From the NCBI GenBank assembly GCA_963660915.1, contig CAVLAO010000001.1, positions 84,075-148,074 of the forward strand: a DNA stretch of 64,000 nucleotides, given 5' to 3'. The notes beneath the pieces were generated by a model. That model worked only from the letters and a program-made list of their open reading frames with translations. It ran no database searches and had not been told where the DNA came from. Of the stretch, positions 33,132-40,438 are shown in pieces. Both the position numbers and the translations under genes were made by a program. The stretch's first letter is position 1, and every line of letters starts with the position of its first letter. This DNA is from UMGS1766 sp963660915. Lineage in GTDB: Bacteria; Bacillota; Clostridia; Oscillospirales; Oscillospiraceae.

Positions 33132-33848
33132 ATGAAGCGCAGAATCATCCACATCGACGAAGACAAATGCAATGGCTGCGGAGCATGTGCGGCCGCCTGC
33201 CACGAAAATGCCATAGGTATGGTGAACGGAAAAGCGAAACTGCTGCGGGACGACTATTGCGACGGTCTCGGCGACTGCCTGCCCCAGTGTCCCACCGGAG
33301 CGATCACCTTCGTAGAGCGGGAAGCTGCCGCCTATGACGAGGCCGCCGTAAAGGCAAATCAGGCCAAGCTGAAACAACAGAGTCAGGCGCCCGCCCATCC
33401 CCACATCGGCGGATGTCCCGGTGCGGCAGCACGGGCATTAAACAATCGCCCTGTTGCTCCGGTAAATGACAGCGGTGAACGTCCCAGCCAGCTTCGGCAA
33501 TGGCCGGTACAAATCAAACTGGTACCTACCCGTGCACCCTATTTTGACGGTGCTCACCTGCTGATCGCCGCCGACTGCACTGCTTACGCCTATGCCGGTT
33601 TCCACGAAAAATTCATCCGCAACCGCATCACTCTGATCGGTTGCCCAAAGCTGGACAGCATCGATTACAGCGAAAAGCTGACTGAAATCATTCGCAGCAA
33701 CGACATCCAGAGCGTTACCATTGTGCGCATGGAAGTACCCTGTTGCGGCGGGCTGGAGATGGCCGCCCGGAAGGCCATTCAGGACAGCGGCAAATTCCTG
33801 CCCTGGCAGGTATATACCATCTCTCTCGACGGCAACATTATTGAATGA
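33132..33848 (+). CDS. Two-cluster ferredoxin with C-terminal unknown domain
   Basis: A 238-residue cytoplasmic iron-sulfur protein. Two 4Fe-4S motifs occupy residues 1-60 (CNGCGACAAACHE and the degenerate CDGLGDCLPQCPTGA). A C-terminal domain (about 105-238) contains GCPKL and VPCCGGL. Proteins like this commonly accompany Crp/Fnr regulators and hydroxylamine-reductase (Hcp) genes in anaerobes, but no hcp is present here. The start has GGAGGA 8 nt upstream, and it overlaps the next gene by ATGA. Confidence 0.8.
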   Translation: MKRRIIHIDEDKCNGCGACAAACHENAIGMVNGKAKLLRDDYCDGLGDCLPQCPTGAITFVEREAAAYDEAAVKANQAKLKQQSQAPAHPHIGGCPGAAARALNNRPVAPVNDSGERPSQLRQWPVQIKLVPTRAPYFDGAHLLIAADCTAYAYAGFHEKFIRNRITLIGCPKLDSIDYSEKLTEIIRSNDIQSVTIVRMEVPCCGGLEMAARKAIQDSGKFLPWQVYTISLDGNIIE

Positions 33849-34261
33849 GCCAGCCGGAAGAGCGCGCCCTGCTGGACGCATTGGTAGGTCTGATCCGCTG
33901 CATTGACAGCGGATCACCGGAAGGGCAGACACTGGCCCTGATCCGCTCCGGTGTTCTCCTTCTGGGCGGAACCGAGCAGGCAAAAAAATCTGTTGCCGAG
34001 CAGATCCGCACAGAAAAGCTCCGATTGGTTCCGGACTGTGCCGTCTGCCCTCATCCCTGCGGCCGTCACGACGACGGAGACTGGTCTTCCGTAGAGCAAG
34101 GTAATCCAAAAATCTTTGCCGCAAAACTGACTTTGTTAGAGAAGGCAAAGCAGCTTGCCCATCAGCCGGAGAGCGATGACCTGACTATTTGCCGGCTTCT
34201 GTTCCAGTTGGGAGAAGACCTGGATCTTGAAACTCTGCAACAAATAAACTCACAGCTATAA
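33845..34261 (+). CDS. Hypothetical cysteine-motif protein coupled to the ferredoxin
   Basis: A 138-residue protein that I do not recognise. It is largely helical, with a central CAVCPHPCGRHDDGDW segment (three cysteines and a histidine, near residues 68-83) that could bind metal or a cluster. A fourth cysteine is near the C-terminus. The ATGA overlap with the ferredoxin implies coupled translation and joint function. A strong terminator follows. Confidence 0.7.
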   Translation: MSQPEERALLDALVGLIRCIDSGSPEGQTLALIRSGVLLLGGTEQAKKSVAEQIRTEKLRLVPDCAVCPHPCGRHDDGDWSSVEQGNPKIFAAKLTLLEKAKQLAHQPESDDLTICRLLFQLGEDLDLETLQQINSQL

Positions 34262-34270
34262 TCACAACGT

Positions 34271-34312
34271 AAAACGCCGTCGAAAGGAACAGCATCCTTT
34301 CGACGGCGTTTT
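34271..34312. terminator. Bidirectional terminator
   Basis: An 18-bp perfect stem (34271-34288 / 34295-34312) with a 6-nt loop and A/T-rich ends lies between the convergent cysteine-motif protein and the HAD-GNAT gene. It can serve both. Confidence 0.9.
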
Positions 34313-34313
34313 T

Positions 34314-35711
34314 TCATTGTTCCTGTACGGATTCCCAAGGCAGAATGGCGCACTTTTGATTTTCCACAGGCTTTGGATCCTTCTCGTGATTTCCGATGAC
34401 TTTTTCCATCCAGATCATATCATACCAGCGACCAAACTTATTTGCGCATTGGCGGAAGGTCCCCACCGTGTGAAAACCCATATGCTCGTGGAAGGATTTG
34501 CTGTCCCAGGTCAAATACGGGTCATTCTCCTCTGCAGGGCAGGCAATGCAGGCATACAGATTCTGAATCCCCATCGCCTTCAGCCGCTGTTCCAGCGCAG
34601 AATATAGTCGACGTCCCAGCCCCTGACGGTGCGCAGTCTTGTCCAGATAGATGCTCAGTTCGCAGGACCAGTCATAGGCCTGTCTTCCTTTAAACCGCCC
34701 GGCATAGGCATAGCCCATCACTCTGCCGTTCTGTTCAATTACCAGAATGGGATAGCCGGATTGTATTGTGGATTCCACCTTTCCCTGCACGCTAAGCGGC
34801 TGACCGCATTCAAAGGAAATCGCCGTATGTTCTACGTAGTAACGATATATTTCCGCCATTCGAGTTTCATCGTTCGGGATCGCATTGCGAACAGAAGGAT
34901 TTTCTCCGCTGTATCTGTCCCACAAATACGCTACCACGCTCTCAATACAGCCATGTTCCACGTCATTTACAATAACCGGACCATCCACTCCAAGGTTATC
35001 CACCGCGCTTGCGCTGGGAGCAAATGCCGTTGCCGCAACATTCAGCATGGGAAGATCATTTTCGTTGTCACCTACACAGTAAATGTGTTTCGGATCAATG
35101 CCCAGCGATTTTGCCGTCCGCAAAACGCCGTTGCCCTTGTGAATTCCCTTTGCAGTCAGCTCCAGCAGACAATCAGCAGAAAAGATGCACTCATAGCGGT
35201 CGCTCCACCGCTCCAGTACAATGGAACGAATTTGTTCCAGCTCCGGCCGTTGTCCCAGAAACATTGCCTTCAGCCACGGCGTAGGAATCTCCTCCAACGG
35301 CCGTTCCTCCGGAATCGATTTGACCAAAGCAGAGTGATAATCCGACAGTTCGTTCGGTTGGAAAAGGAAGTTTTCATGTTTGTGATACACCGCCACCGCA
35401 ACACTTGGAAAGTTCGCCATCAATTCGACCATATCTTCTGTGGCGTGTTCGCTGAGATTATTGCTGAACAGAATTTCACCGGAGTCCATATCGCAGAGCG
35501 TAGAGCCATTGGACAACAGACTGGGATGCGTCAGCGGCAATTCCTTCGACTGCTGCACAAAGTCGGAGTAGCACCGGCCGGTGACCACCATAAAGATACC
35601 GCCCCCCCGCTGAAAGGCGCGGATTGCTGCTTTGTCCCGCTCCTGTACCTTCTCGCCGCAAAGTGTTCCGTCATAGTCGCTGGCCAGAAGCACTCCGTCA
35701 AATCGTCCCAT
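34314..35711 (-). CDS. HAD-family phosphatase fused to GNAT acetyltransferase
   Basis: A 465-residue two-domain protein. Residues 1-265 are a Cof-type HAD phosphatase: the catalytic motif ASDYDGTL is near residues 9-16 and GDNENDLPML is the metal motif. Residues 280-440 are a GNAT acetyltransferase of the phosphinothricin acetyltransferase type (DWSCELSIYLDKTAHRQGLGRRLY with the acetyl-CoA loop RQGLGRRL, then WYDMIWMEK). The two domains are in one uninterrupted frame. ATG 35711 has AAGGGGA upstream; the longer frame to 35861 has no ribosome site at its start. Substrates of both halves are unknown. Confidence 0.85.
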   Translation of the reverse strand: MGRFDGVLLASDYDGTLCGEKVQERDKAAIRAFQRGGGIFMVVTGRCYSDFVQQSKELPLTHPSLLSNGSTLCDMDSGEILFSNNLSEHATEDMVELMANFPSVAVAVYHKHENFLFQPNELSDYHSALVKSIPEERPLEEIPTPWLKAMFLGQRPELEQIRSIVLERWSDRYECIFSADCLLELTAKGIHKGNGVLRTAKSLGIDPKHIYCVGDNENDLPMLNVAATAFAPSASAVDNLGVDGPVIVNDVEHGCIESVVAYLWDRYSGENPSVRNAIPNDETRMAEIYRYYVEHTAISFECGQPLSVQGKVESTIQSGYPILVIEQNGRVMGYAYAGRFKGRQAYDWSCELSIYLDKTAHRQGLGRRLYSALEQRLKAMGIQNLYACIACPAEENDPYLTWDSKSFHEHMGFHTVGTFRQCANKFGRWYDMIWMEKVIGNHEKDPKPVENQKCAILPWESVQEQ

Positions 35712-35844
35712 TTGGTTTTCCCCTTTCCATGCACAGCGGCTGAGGCCGCCGAAAACAGCAAATACCGAAAAAAGAAATGCGGGCAGTTTTCTGCTCTGCC
35801 CGCATATTATATCCAATTTTTTTGTCTTTGACAAGTTTGGCAAA

Positions 35845-36396
35845 TCAGGCCAGATCCTCACCGGTGATGTATTTTCTCATCGGTACATACAAAACCGCAA
35901 AAATCACCAGGCACAGCACCATGTCGATTGCCACATAACTGCCGTTGTAGACCAGAGAATACAGATAGGGATTGCTAAAGGCGTGGTTAAACACTTCCGT
36001 TGGCTCATAAATTTTGTAAATGGTCACGCCGCTGATAAAGTGGATCACAAAGCGGCAGCAGCAGCCAACCACCGTTCCGACGAAAATGCCGCCCTTTGTT
36101 TTCCAGAAGAAACCGCACACGCCAAGAACCGCAAAGGCTAGCAGATAGTCCAGCAGCATGGACCAGGGCCCCCATGCATAGGCGCCGTCAAAAATCAACT
36201 GCAGCAGACCATAGGCAAAGCTGGCCAGAAAGCCATCTTTCCAACCCCAGCGAATGCAGTACAGGAAAATCGGCAGCATACCAATGCAAACGCTGCCGCC
36301 CTGGGGCAGCTCGAAAAGCTTGATATAGCTCAAGGCCGTGGCCAATGCCACCATGATTGCGCCCTCGGTCAGGGCACGGGTTTTGGTTCGTTTCAT
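35845..36396 (-). CDS. thiT: Thiamine transporter S component (ThiT)
   Basis: A 183-residue membrane protein with about six helices, the substrate-binding S component of an ECF transporter. It has the ThiT-type signature LPQGGSVCIGMLPIF near residues 35-50 and an aromatic loop (YAWGPWSMLLDYLLAF) that forms part of the thiamine site. A TPP riboswitch in the leader confirms the substrate. The energising ECF genes are not in the window and are shared in such systems. ATG 36396 follows GGGAGAG. Confidence 0.92.
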   Translation of the reverse strand: MKRTKTRALTEGAIMVALATALSYIKLFELPQGGSVCIGMLPIFLYCIRWGWKDGFLASFAYGLLQLIFDGAYAWGPWSMLLDYLLAFAVLGVCGFFWKTKGGIFVGTVVGCCCRFVIHFISGVTIYKIYEPTEVFNHAFSNPYLYSLVYNGSYVAIDMVLCLVIFAVLYVPMRKYITGEDLA

Positions 36397-36421
36397 TGAA
36401 ACATCTCTCCCATAGAAAATC

Positions 36422-36460
36422 AAAAAGTACCGCAATGCCCAAAACGGCGCATTGCGGTAC
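36422..36460 (-). terminator. Riboswitch-controlled terminator
   Basis: A 12-bp stem (36427-36438 / 36449-36460) is followed on the minus strand by TTTTTG. It lies between the TPP aptamer and thiT, so thiamine pyrophosphate should stop transcription here. Confidence 0.85.
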
Positions 36461-36477
36461 AAACAATTCTATGGTGT

Positions 36478-36580
36478 TTGACTTCCTACGCCGGCATTAC
36501 CCGGATCAGGTTCAAGGTGACCTGAGACGGCGCTACGTCTCAATCTCAGCCGGAGTTGCCTCCAGCGCCCCTGTCTATGC
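36478..36580 (-). promoter_or_regulatory. TPP riboswitch (THI element)
   Basis: The minus strand contains the aptamer core: GGGGCGCTGG, CTGAGA, CTTGAACCTGATCCGGGTAA and GCCGGCGTAGGAAG. These are the conserved pyrimidine- and pyrophosphate-sensing parts in the right order. Confidence 0.95.
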
Positions 36581-36632
36581 TGTTGTCTGGTCTTGCGATC
36601 TGAATGACATTATAACCTATTTGGAAGGAATG

Positions 36633-36920
36633 TCAAGACTCCGGCGCGTCCGGATCCTCCTTCGGCATTTTCTGATACTGCTCTTCCAGCCAGTCAATCA
36701 CCTGCTCTCTGCCGTCCTCCGACAGTGGGAAGCTGCTCTCGTCGATTACTGTACTCTCTTCCAGGCAGAATTCCCCGTACCAAACCAGGCACTCCAACCG
36801 ATCCTCATCATTTACCGGTTTGATCCGAAAGCGCAGGCCGAGAAAACTTCCCAGATATGTGTTTCCATTGGTAAAGCTGAGGAGATTGGGCAGAAAAAAG
36901 CTGTGATGTTCCCGCAGCAT
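36633..36920 (-). CDS. Hypothetical acidic protein
   Basis: A 95-residue protein without a recognised family. It starts MLREHHSFFLPNLLSFTNGN and has an acidic C-terminus (EDPDAPES). Beta-strand-like segments (LGLRFRIKPV, RLECLVWYGEFCLE) suggest a small folded domain. AAGGAGG precedes ATG 36920. It lies between the TPP riboswitch and the divergent regulator. Confidence 0.65.
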   Translation of the reverse strand: MLREHHSFFLPNLLSFTNGNTYLGSFLGLRFRIKPVNDEDRLECLVWYGEFCLEESTVIDESSFPLSEDGREQVIDWLEEQYQKMPKEDPDAPES

Positions 36921-37000
36921 GTTCCTCGCCTCCTTATTCCGTTTTTTCTTATTTTATACCTGATGTCCGCAAATACGCAAGGGACTTTATTCTGTCAACC

Positions 37001-37039
37001 TTGACATTTCGTTGCTTTTTGCTATGATGAAATCATAGC
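37001..37039 (+). promoter_or_regulatory. Promoter with overlapping inverted repeat
   Basis: TTGACA (37001-37006), a 16-nt spacer and TATGAT (37023-37028) form a strong promoter. A perfect 8-bp inverted repeat, GCTATGAT-GAA-ATCATAGC (37021-37039), covers the -10 and start point, a position expected for repression, perhaps by the gene's own product. Confidence 0.65.
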
Positions 37040-37067
37040 ATTCTAAAAGGAAAGAGGTGTGCCTCCC

Positions 37068-37709
37068 ATGACACGGGACGAAGCCTTTGAGTTTTTAGAC
37101 CGAACGGCCCGCGGCATTGCAGAAACCTTCGGTTCTTCCTGCGAAACGTTGGTGCAGGACATGGACCTCCCCTCTCACCCCATTCTCTCTATTTACAACG
37201 GGCAGGTATCCGGCCGGGAGGTAGGTTCTACGCTGGACATTCTCGGCAGCAGCCGCGAGTTGGATGACGACGCTTTGAAAACTGACTTTGTCAACCTCTA
37301 CGCCACTACCCCTTCCGGACAGCAGATCAAGTCGTCCACTTTCCACCTGATGGGAGAGGACTATAATCTGGCGCTTGGCATCAACTACGACTTCACTTCA
37401 TTGGTCTACGCCAATCGCATTCTGGTTGACCTGATGAGCGCCGACTCGGATCTTCAGTCCGCAATGTGGCGTGGCGGCGACGATCGATTGGGCGAAATTT
37501 TTGACGAATGTCTCGCCGCTGTCGGAAAGCCCGCCAACGCTCTGAACAAAGCCGACCGCATGAAGATCATTTCTCTGTTGGAGCAAAAGGCCGCCTTTTC
37601 CTTCCGCAAAAGCGTTCCCTATATCTCTCAGCGGTTGGGTGTAAGCCGCTATACCGTCTATAAATATTTAAATGAATATGCTGCAAGAAAAGAGGAAATT
37701 GAACCATGA
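37068..37709 (+). CDS. PAS-like/HTH transcriptional regulator (YheO type)
   Basis: A 213-residue regulator of the YheO kind. A PAS-like N-terminal domain (about 1-120, with SCETLVQDMD and HPILSIYNGQVSGREVG) is followed by a C-terminal helix-turn-helix (VPYISQRLGVSRYTVYKYLNEY). ATG 37068 has AAAGAGGTG upstream; a GTG three codons earlier was rejected. Its stop overlaps the peptidase start as ATGA, so regulator and peptidase are co-translated. The ligand may be a peptide or amino acid, which is an inference from the neighbour. Confidence 0.8.
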   Translation: MTRDEAFEFLDRTARGIAETFGSSCETLVQDMDLPSHPILSIYNGQVSGREVGSTLDILGSSRELDDDALKTDFVNLYATTPSGQQIKSSTFHLMGEDYNLALGINYDFTSLVYANRILVDLMSADSDLQSAMWRGGDDRLGEIFDECLAAVGKPANALNKADRMKIISLLEQKAAFSFRKSVPYISQRLGVSRYTVYKYLNEYAARKEEIEP

Positions 37710-39109
37710 GCACCAATGCGCAAATCAATGCTTGGTTTGAAAACCGCGAGGACGAATTTGTCGCCGCTCTTTCCCCCCTGATCGCTGTGGATTCCACCAC
37801 CGGTTCCCCCGCTCCCGGCGCTCCCTTCGGTGCCGGTCCGGCAGAGGCACTGGAGAAAGCTTTGGCCCTGGCAAATGATTGGGGACTGATCTGCGGAGAG
37901 GACGACGGCTATGTCGGGACAGTAGATTTGAACGATCTTCCAGATCAGCTCCACATTCTGGCTCATTTGGATGTGGTCGGTGTCGGTGAGGGCTGGCACA
38001 CAGATCCCTTTACCCTGGTTCGCAGCGGAAACCTGATTTACGGCCGCGGCGTAGACGATGACAAAGGCCCCGCTGTGGCCGCCCTGATGGCCATGCGGTG
38101 CGTGAAAGAGCTTGGTCTGCCGCTGAAAAAAAATGCAAAGCTGATTCTCGGCACGGATGAAGAAACCGGCTCCCGGGACATCGCCCACTATTATGCTCAT
38201 CATCCTTATGCGCCCAATGCCGTGACTCCGGACTCCGATTTTCCTGTCACCAACATCGAAAAAGCGCGCTATGCGCCGGAATTTTCCGCCGTTTTCACCG
38301 TTGTATCCACCACATCTCCTCGACTGCTGTCGGTAAACGGCGGCATCCGCGCCAACGTTGCTCCGGGGGAATGCCACGCGGAAATCGCCGGCCTGCACAG
38401 AGAAGAATGCGCGGAGATCTGTGCTCTGGCAGAGCACAAATCCGGTGTCCATTTTGACCTGATTGACGAGGCAGACAAACTGATTCTGGTCGCACGGGGA
38501 ACAGAAGCCCATGCTTCTGCTCCGGACGAAGGCAAAAACGCCATCACCGCTCTTCTCGGTGTGCTGTGCGCCCTGCCTCTGGCAGAAACGCCGGCGCTGA
38601 CGGCAGCACGGCATCTTCATTGGTTGTTCCCCTTCGGCGACAATGCCGGTCACGCTTTGGGCATTGCTCAGGAGGATGCACTCAGCGGTCCTTTGACCCT
38701 GACCTTCTCGGTCCTCCATCTGGATGAAGCCGGATTTTCGGCGCAATTTGACGCCCGCGCCCCATTGTGCGCTACAAAAGAAAATTGTTTGGACGTGGTG
38801 GAGCAAACCTTCTCCAAGCTTGGTTGGACTTGCACCGGTCAAATGAGTCAGGTGCACATGGTGGATGCCGACTCCGACTTTATCCGCACTCTTCTGAAAA
38901 GCTATGAGCACTTCAGCGGAAGAACCGGCCATTGTGAAGCCATCGGCGGCGGCACCTATGTGCACGAAATTCCCGGCGGTGTCGCCTTCGGCGCCGGAGA
39001 TCGCGACTTCGATTCCCACCTCCACGGTGCGAACGAATGTGCCCGCCTGAGTCAGCTTTTGATGTGCGGCAGAATTTATGCCAGCATTATCGCGGAGCTT
39101 TGCGGTTAA
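37706..39109 (+). CDS. M20 family dipeptidase (PepV-like)
   Basis: A 467-residue cytoplasmic zinc peptidase of the PepV/Sapep group, which cleaves dipeptides. Metal-site motifs are visible in order: ILAHLDVVGVG, GRGVDDDKGP, GTDEETGSRD, and the C-terminal GGGTYVHEIPGGVAFG. The inserted lid domain lies at about residues 190-330. It is translationally coupled to the upstream regulator and 1 nt from cinA. Confidence 0.88.
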   Translation: MSTNAQINAWFENREDEFVAALSPLIAVDSTTGSPAPGAPFGAGPAEALEKALALANDWGLICGEDDGYVGTVDLNDLPDQLHILAHLDVVGVGEGWHTDPFTLVRSGNLIYGRGVDDDKGPAVAALMAMRCVKELGLPLKKNAKLILGTDEETGSRDIAHYYAHHPYAPNAVTPDSDFPVTNIEKARYAPEFSAVFTVVSTTSPRLLSVNGGIRANVAPGECHAEIAGLHREECAEICALAEHKSGVHFDLIDEADKLILVARGTEAHASAPDEGKNAITALLGVLCALPLAETPALTAARHLHWLFPFGDNAGHALGIAQEDALSGPLTLTFSVLHLDEAGFSAQFDARAPLCATKENCLDVVEQTFSKLGWTCTGQMSQVHMVDADSDFIRTLLKSYEHFSGRTGHCEAIGGGTYVHEIPGGVAFGAGDRDFDSHLHGANECARLSQLLMCGRIYASIIAELCG

Positions 39110-39110
39110 T

Positions 39111-40379
39111 ATGAGTCATACTGCAGAATTGATTGCCGTCGGAACCGAACTGCTTCTGGGCAGTATTGCCAACACCGACGCCCAGGACATCTCCAGAGAA
39201 CTGTCCACCATTGGCATTAACGTATACTATCACACCGTCGTAGGCGACAACCCCCAACGTCTGCGCTCTGCTGTGGAAATCGCCCGCAACCGCGCTGACC
39301 TGATTATCACCACCGGCGGACTTGGCCCCACCTGCGACGACCTGACCAAAAATGTACTGGCCAAGGTATTTGGCCGCAAACTGGTCTTTCATCCGGAATC
39401 CGCTCAGCGGATTCGGGATTACTTTGCCCGCTCCGGTCGGGAGATGACAGACAATAACCTCCAGCAGGCCATGCTTCCGGAGGGCTGCACGGTTCTTTCC
39501 AACGACTGGGGAACCGCTCCGGGCTGTGCCTGGAAACAGGACGGCACAACCGTTCTGATGTTGCCCGGACCGCCGAGAGAGTGCGGCGCCATGCTTCGCC
39601 ACCGGGTGCTGCCCTATCTGGCAAAGGAAGGGGAAGGCACCATTCTCTCCCGCACTCTATGCCTGTTTGGCATCGGAGAATCCGCTATGGAAGCCCGGCT
39701 GCGGGAGCGAATGAACTCCATGCACAACCCCACCCTTGCGCCCTATGCCAAGGAGGGCTCTACAGAACTGCGCATTACCGCTAAGGCCGCCACGGAATCG
39801 GATTGTCAAGCCCTGATCGCCCCCATAGAAGCAGAGCTCCGCAAAGAGTTCGGCGACCTGATTTACGGCGTTGACATCAAGGATCTGGCTCATGCCGCCT
39901 GCGGCGAACTAATTCGACAGAGCGTGACCCTTGCCACTGCAGAAAGTTGCACCGGTGGCATGATTGCCGGCCGCATCACCGATATTTCCGGCGTGTCCGC
40001 CGTGTACAAAGGCGGCGTTGTGTGCTACACCAACGAAGTGAAACGGAACGCCGTCGGCGTGCCGCAAACTCTTCTGGACACTTATTCCGCCGTATCTCCT
40101 GAAGTTTGCCGTGCACTGGCAGAAGGCATCCGCACCCGCATGGGCAGTGACCTCGGACTGAGCGTCACCGGCGTGGCAGGTCCCGGCGCCGATGATCTGG
40201 GGCATCCCGAGGGGCTGATTTATGTCGGTCTGTCTGATGGCCGCCACACCTGGGTGCGCACTCTGCACCTGTCTGGAGGACGGGGCAGAAACCGCAACAT
40301 GACTTGTCATCATGGATTTGACCTGGTTCGCCGTTGGCTGAACCGACTGGATATGCAGGCAGAAAAATTTGAAATTTAA
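39111..40379 (+). CDS. cinA: CinA: competence/damage-inducible protein, NMN amidase
   Basis: A 422-residue two-domain protein. The N-terminal molybdopterin-binding-like domain (ELIAVGTELLLGSIANTDA; TTGGLGPTCDDLTK) is the COG1058 pyrophosphatase-type half. The C-terminal domain (ATAESCTGGMIAGRITDISG; GVAGPGADDLGHPEGLIYVGL) is the PncC-type nicotinamide mononucleotide deamidase of pyridine nucleotide salvage. ATG 39111 was chosen because the family starts at this point; it directly follows the pepV-like stop. Confidence 0.93.
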   Translation: MSHTAELIAVGTELLLGSIANTDAQDISRELSTIGINVYYHTVVGDNPQRLRSAVEIARNRADLIITTGGLGPTCDDLTKNVLAKVFGRKLVFHPESAQRIRDYFARSGREMTDNNLQQAMLPEGCTVLSNDWGTAPGCAWKQDGTTVLMLPGPPRECGAMLRHRVLPYLAKEGEGTILSRTLCLFGIGESAMEARLRERMNSMHNPTLAPYAKEGSTELRITAKAATESDCQALIAPIEAELRKEFGDLIYGVDIKDLAHAACGELIRQSVTLATAESCTGGMIAGRITDISGVSAVYKGGVVCYTNEVKRNAVGVPQTLLDTYSAVSPEVCRALAEGIRTRMGSDLGLSVTGVAGPGADDLGHPEGLIYVGLSDGRHTWVRTLHLSGGRGRNRNMTCHHGFDLVRRWLNRLDMQAEKFEI

Positions 40380-40382
40380 TGC

Positions 40383-40421
40383 AAAGACCGCCGCAGAACC
40401 AAATCTGCAGCGGTCTTTTTT
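40383..40421 (+). terminator. cinA terminator
   Basis: A near-perfect stem (AAAGACCGC-C-GCAG / CTGC-A-GCGGTCTTT) is followed by TTTTTT a few nucleotides after the cinA stop. Confidence 0.8.
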
Positions 40422-40438
40422 CAATTCAGGAAGGAAAT

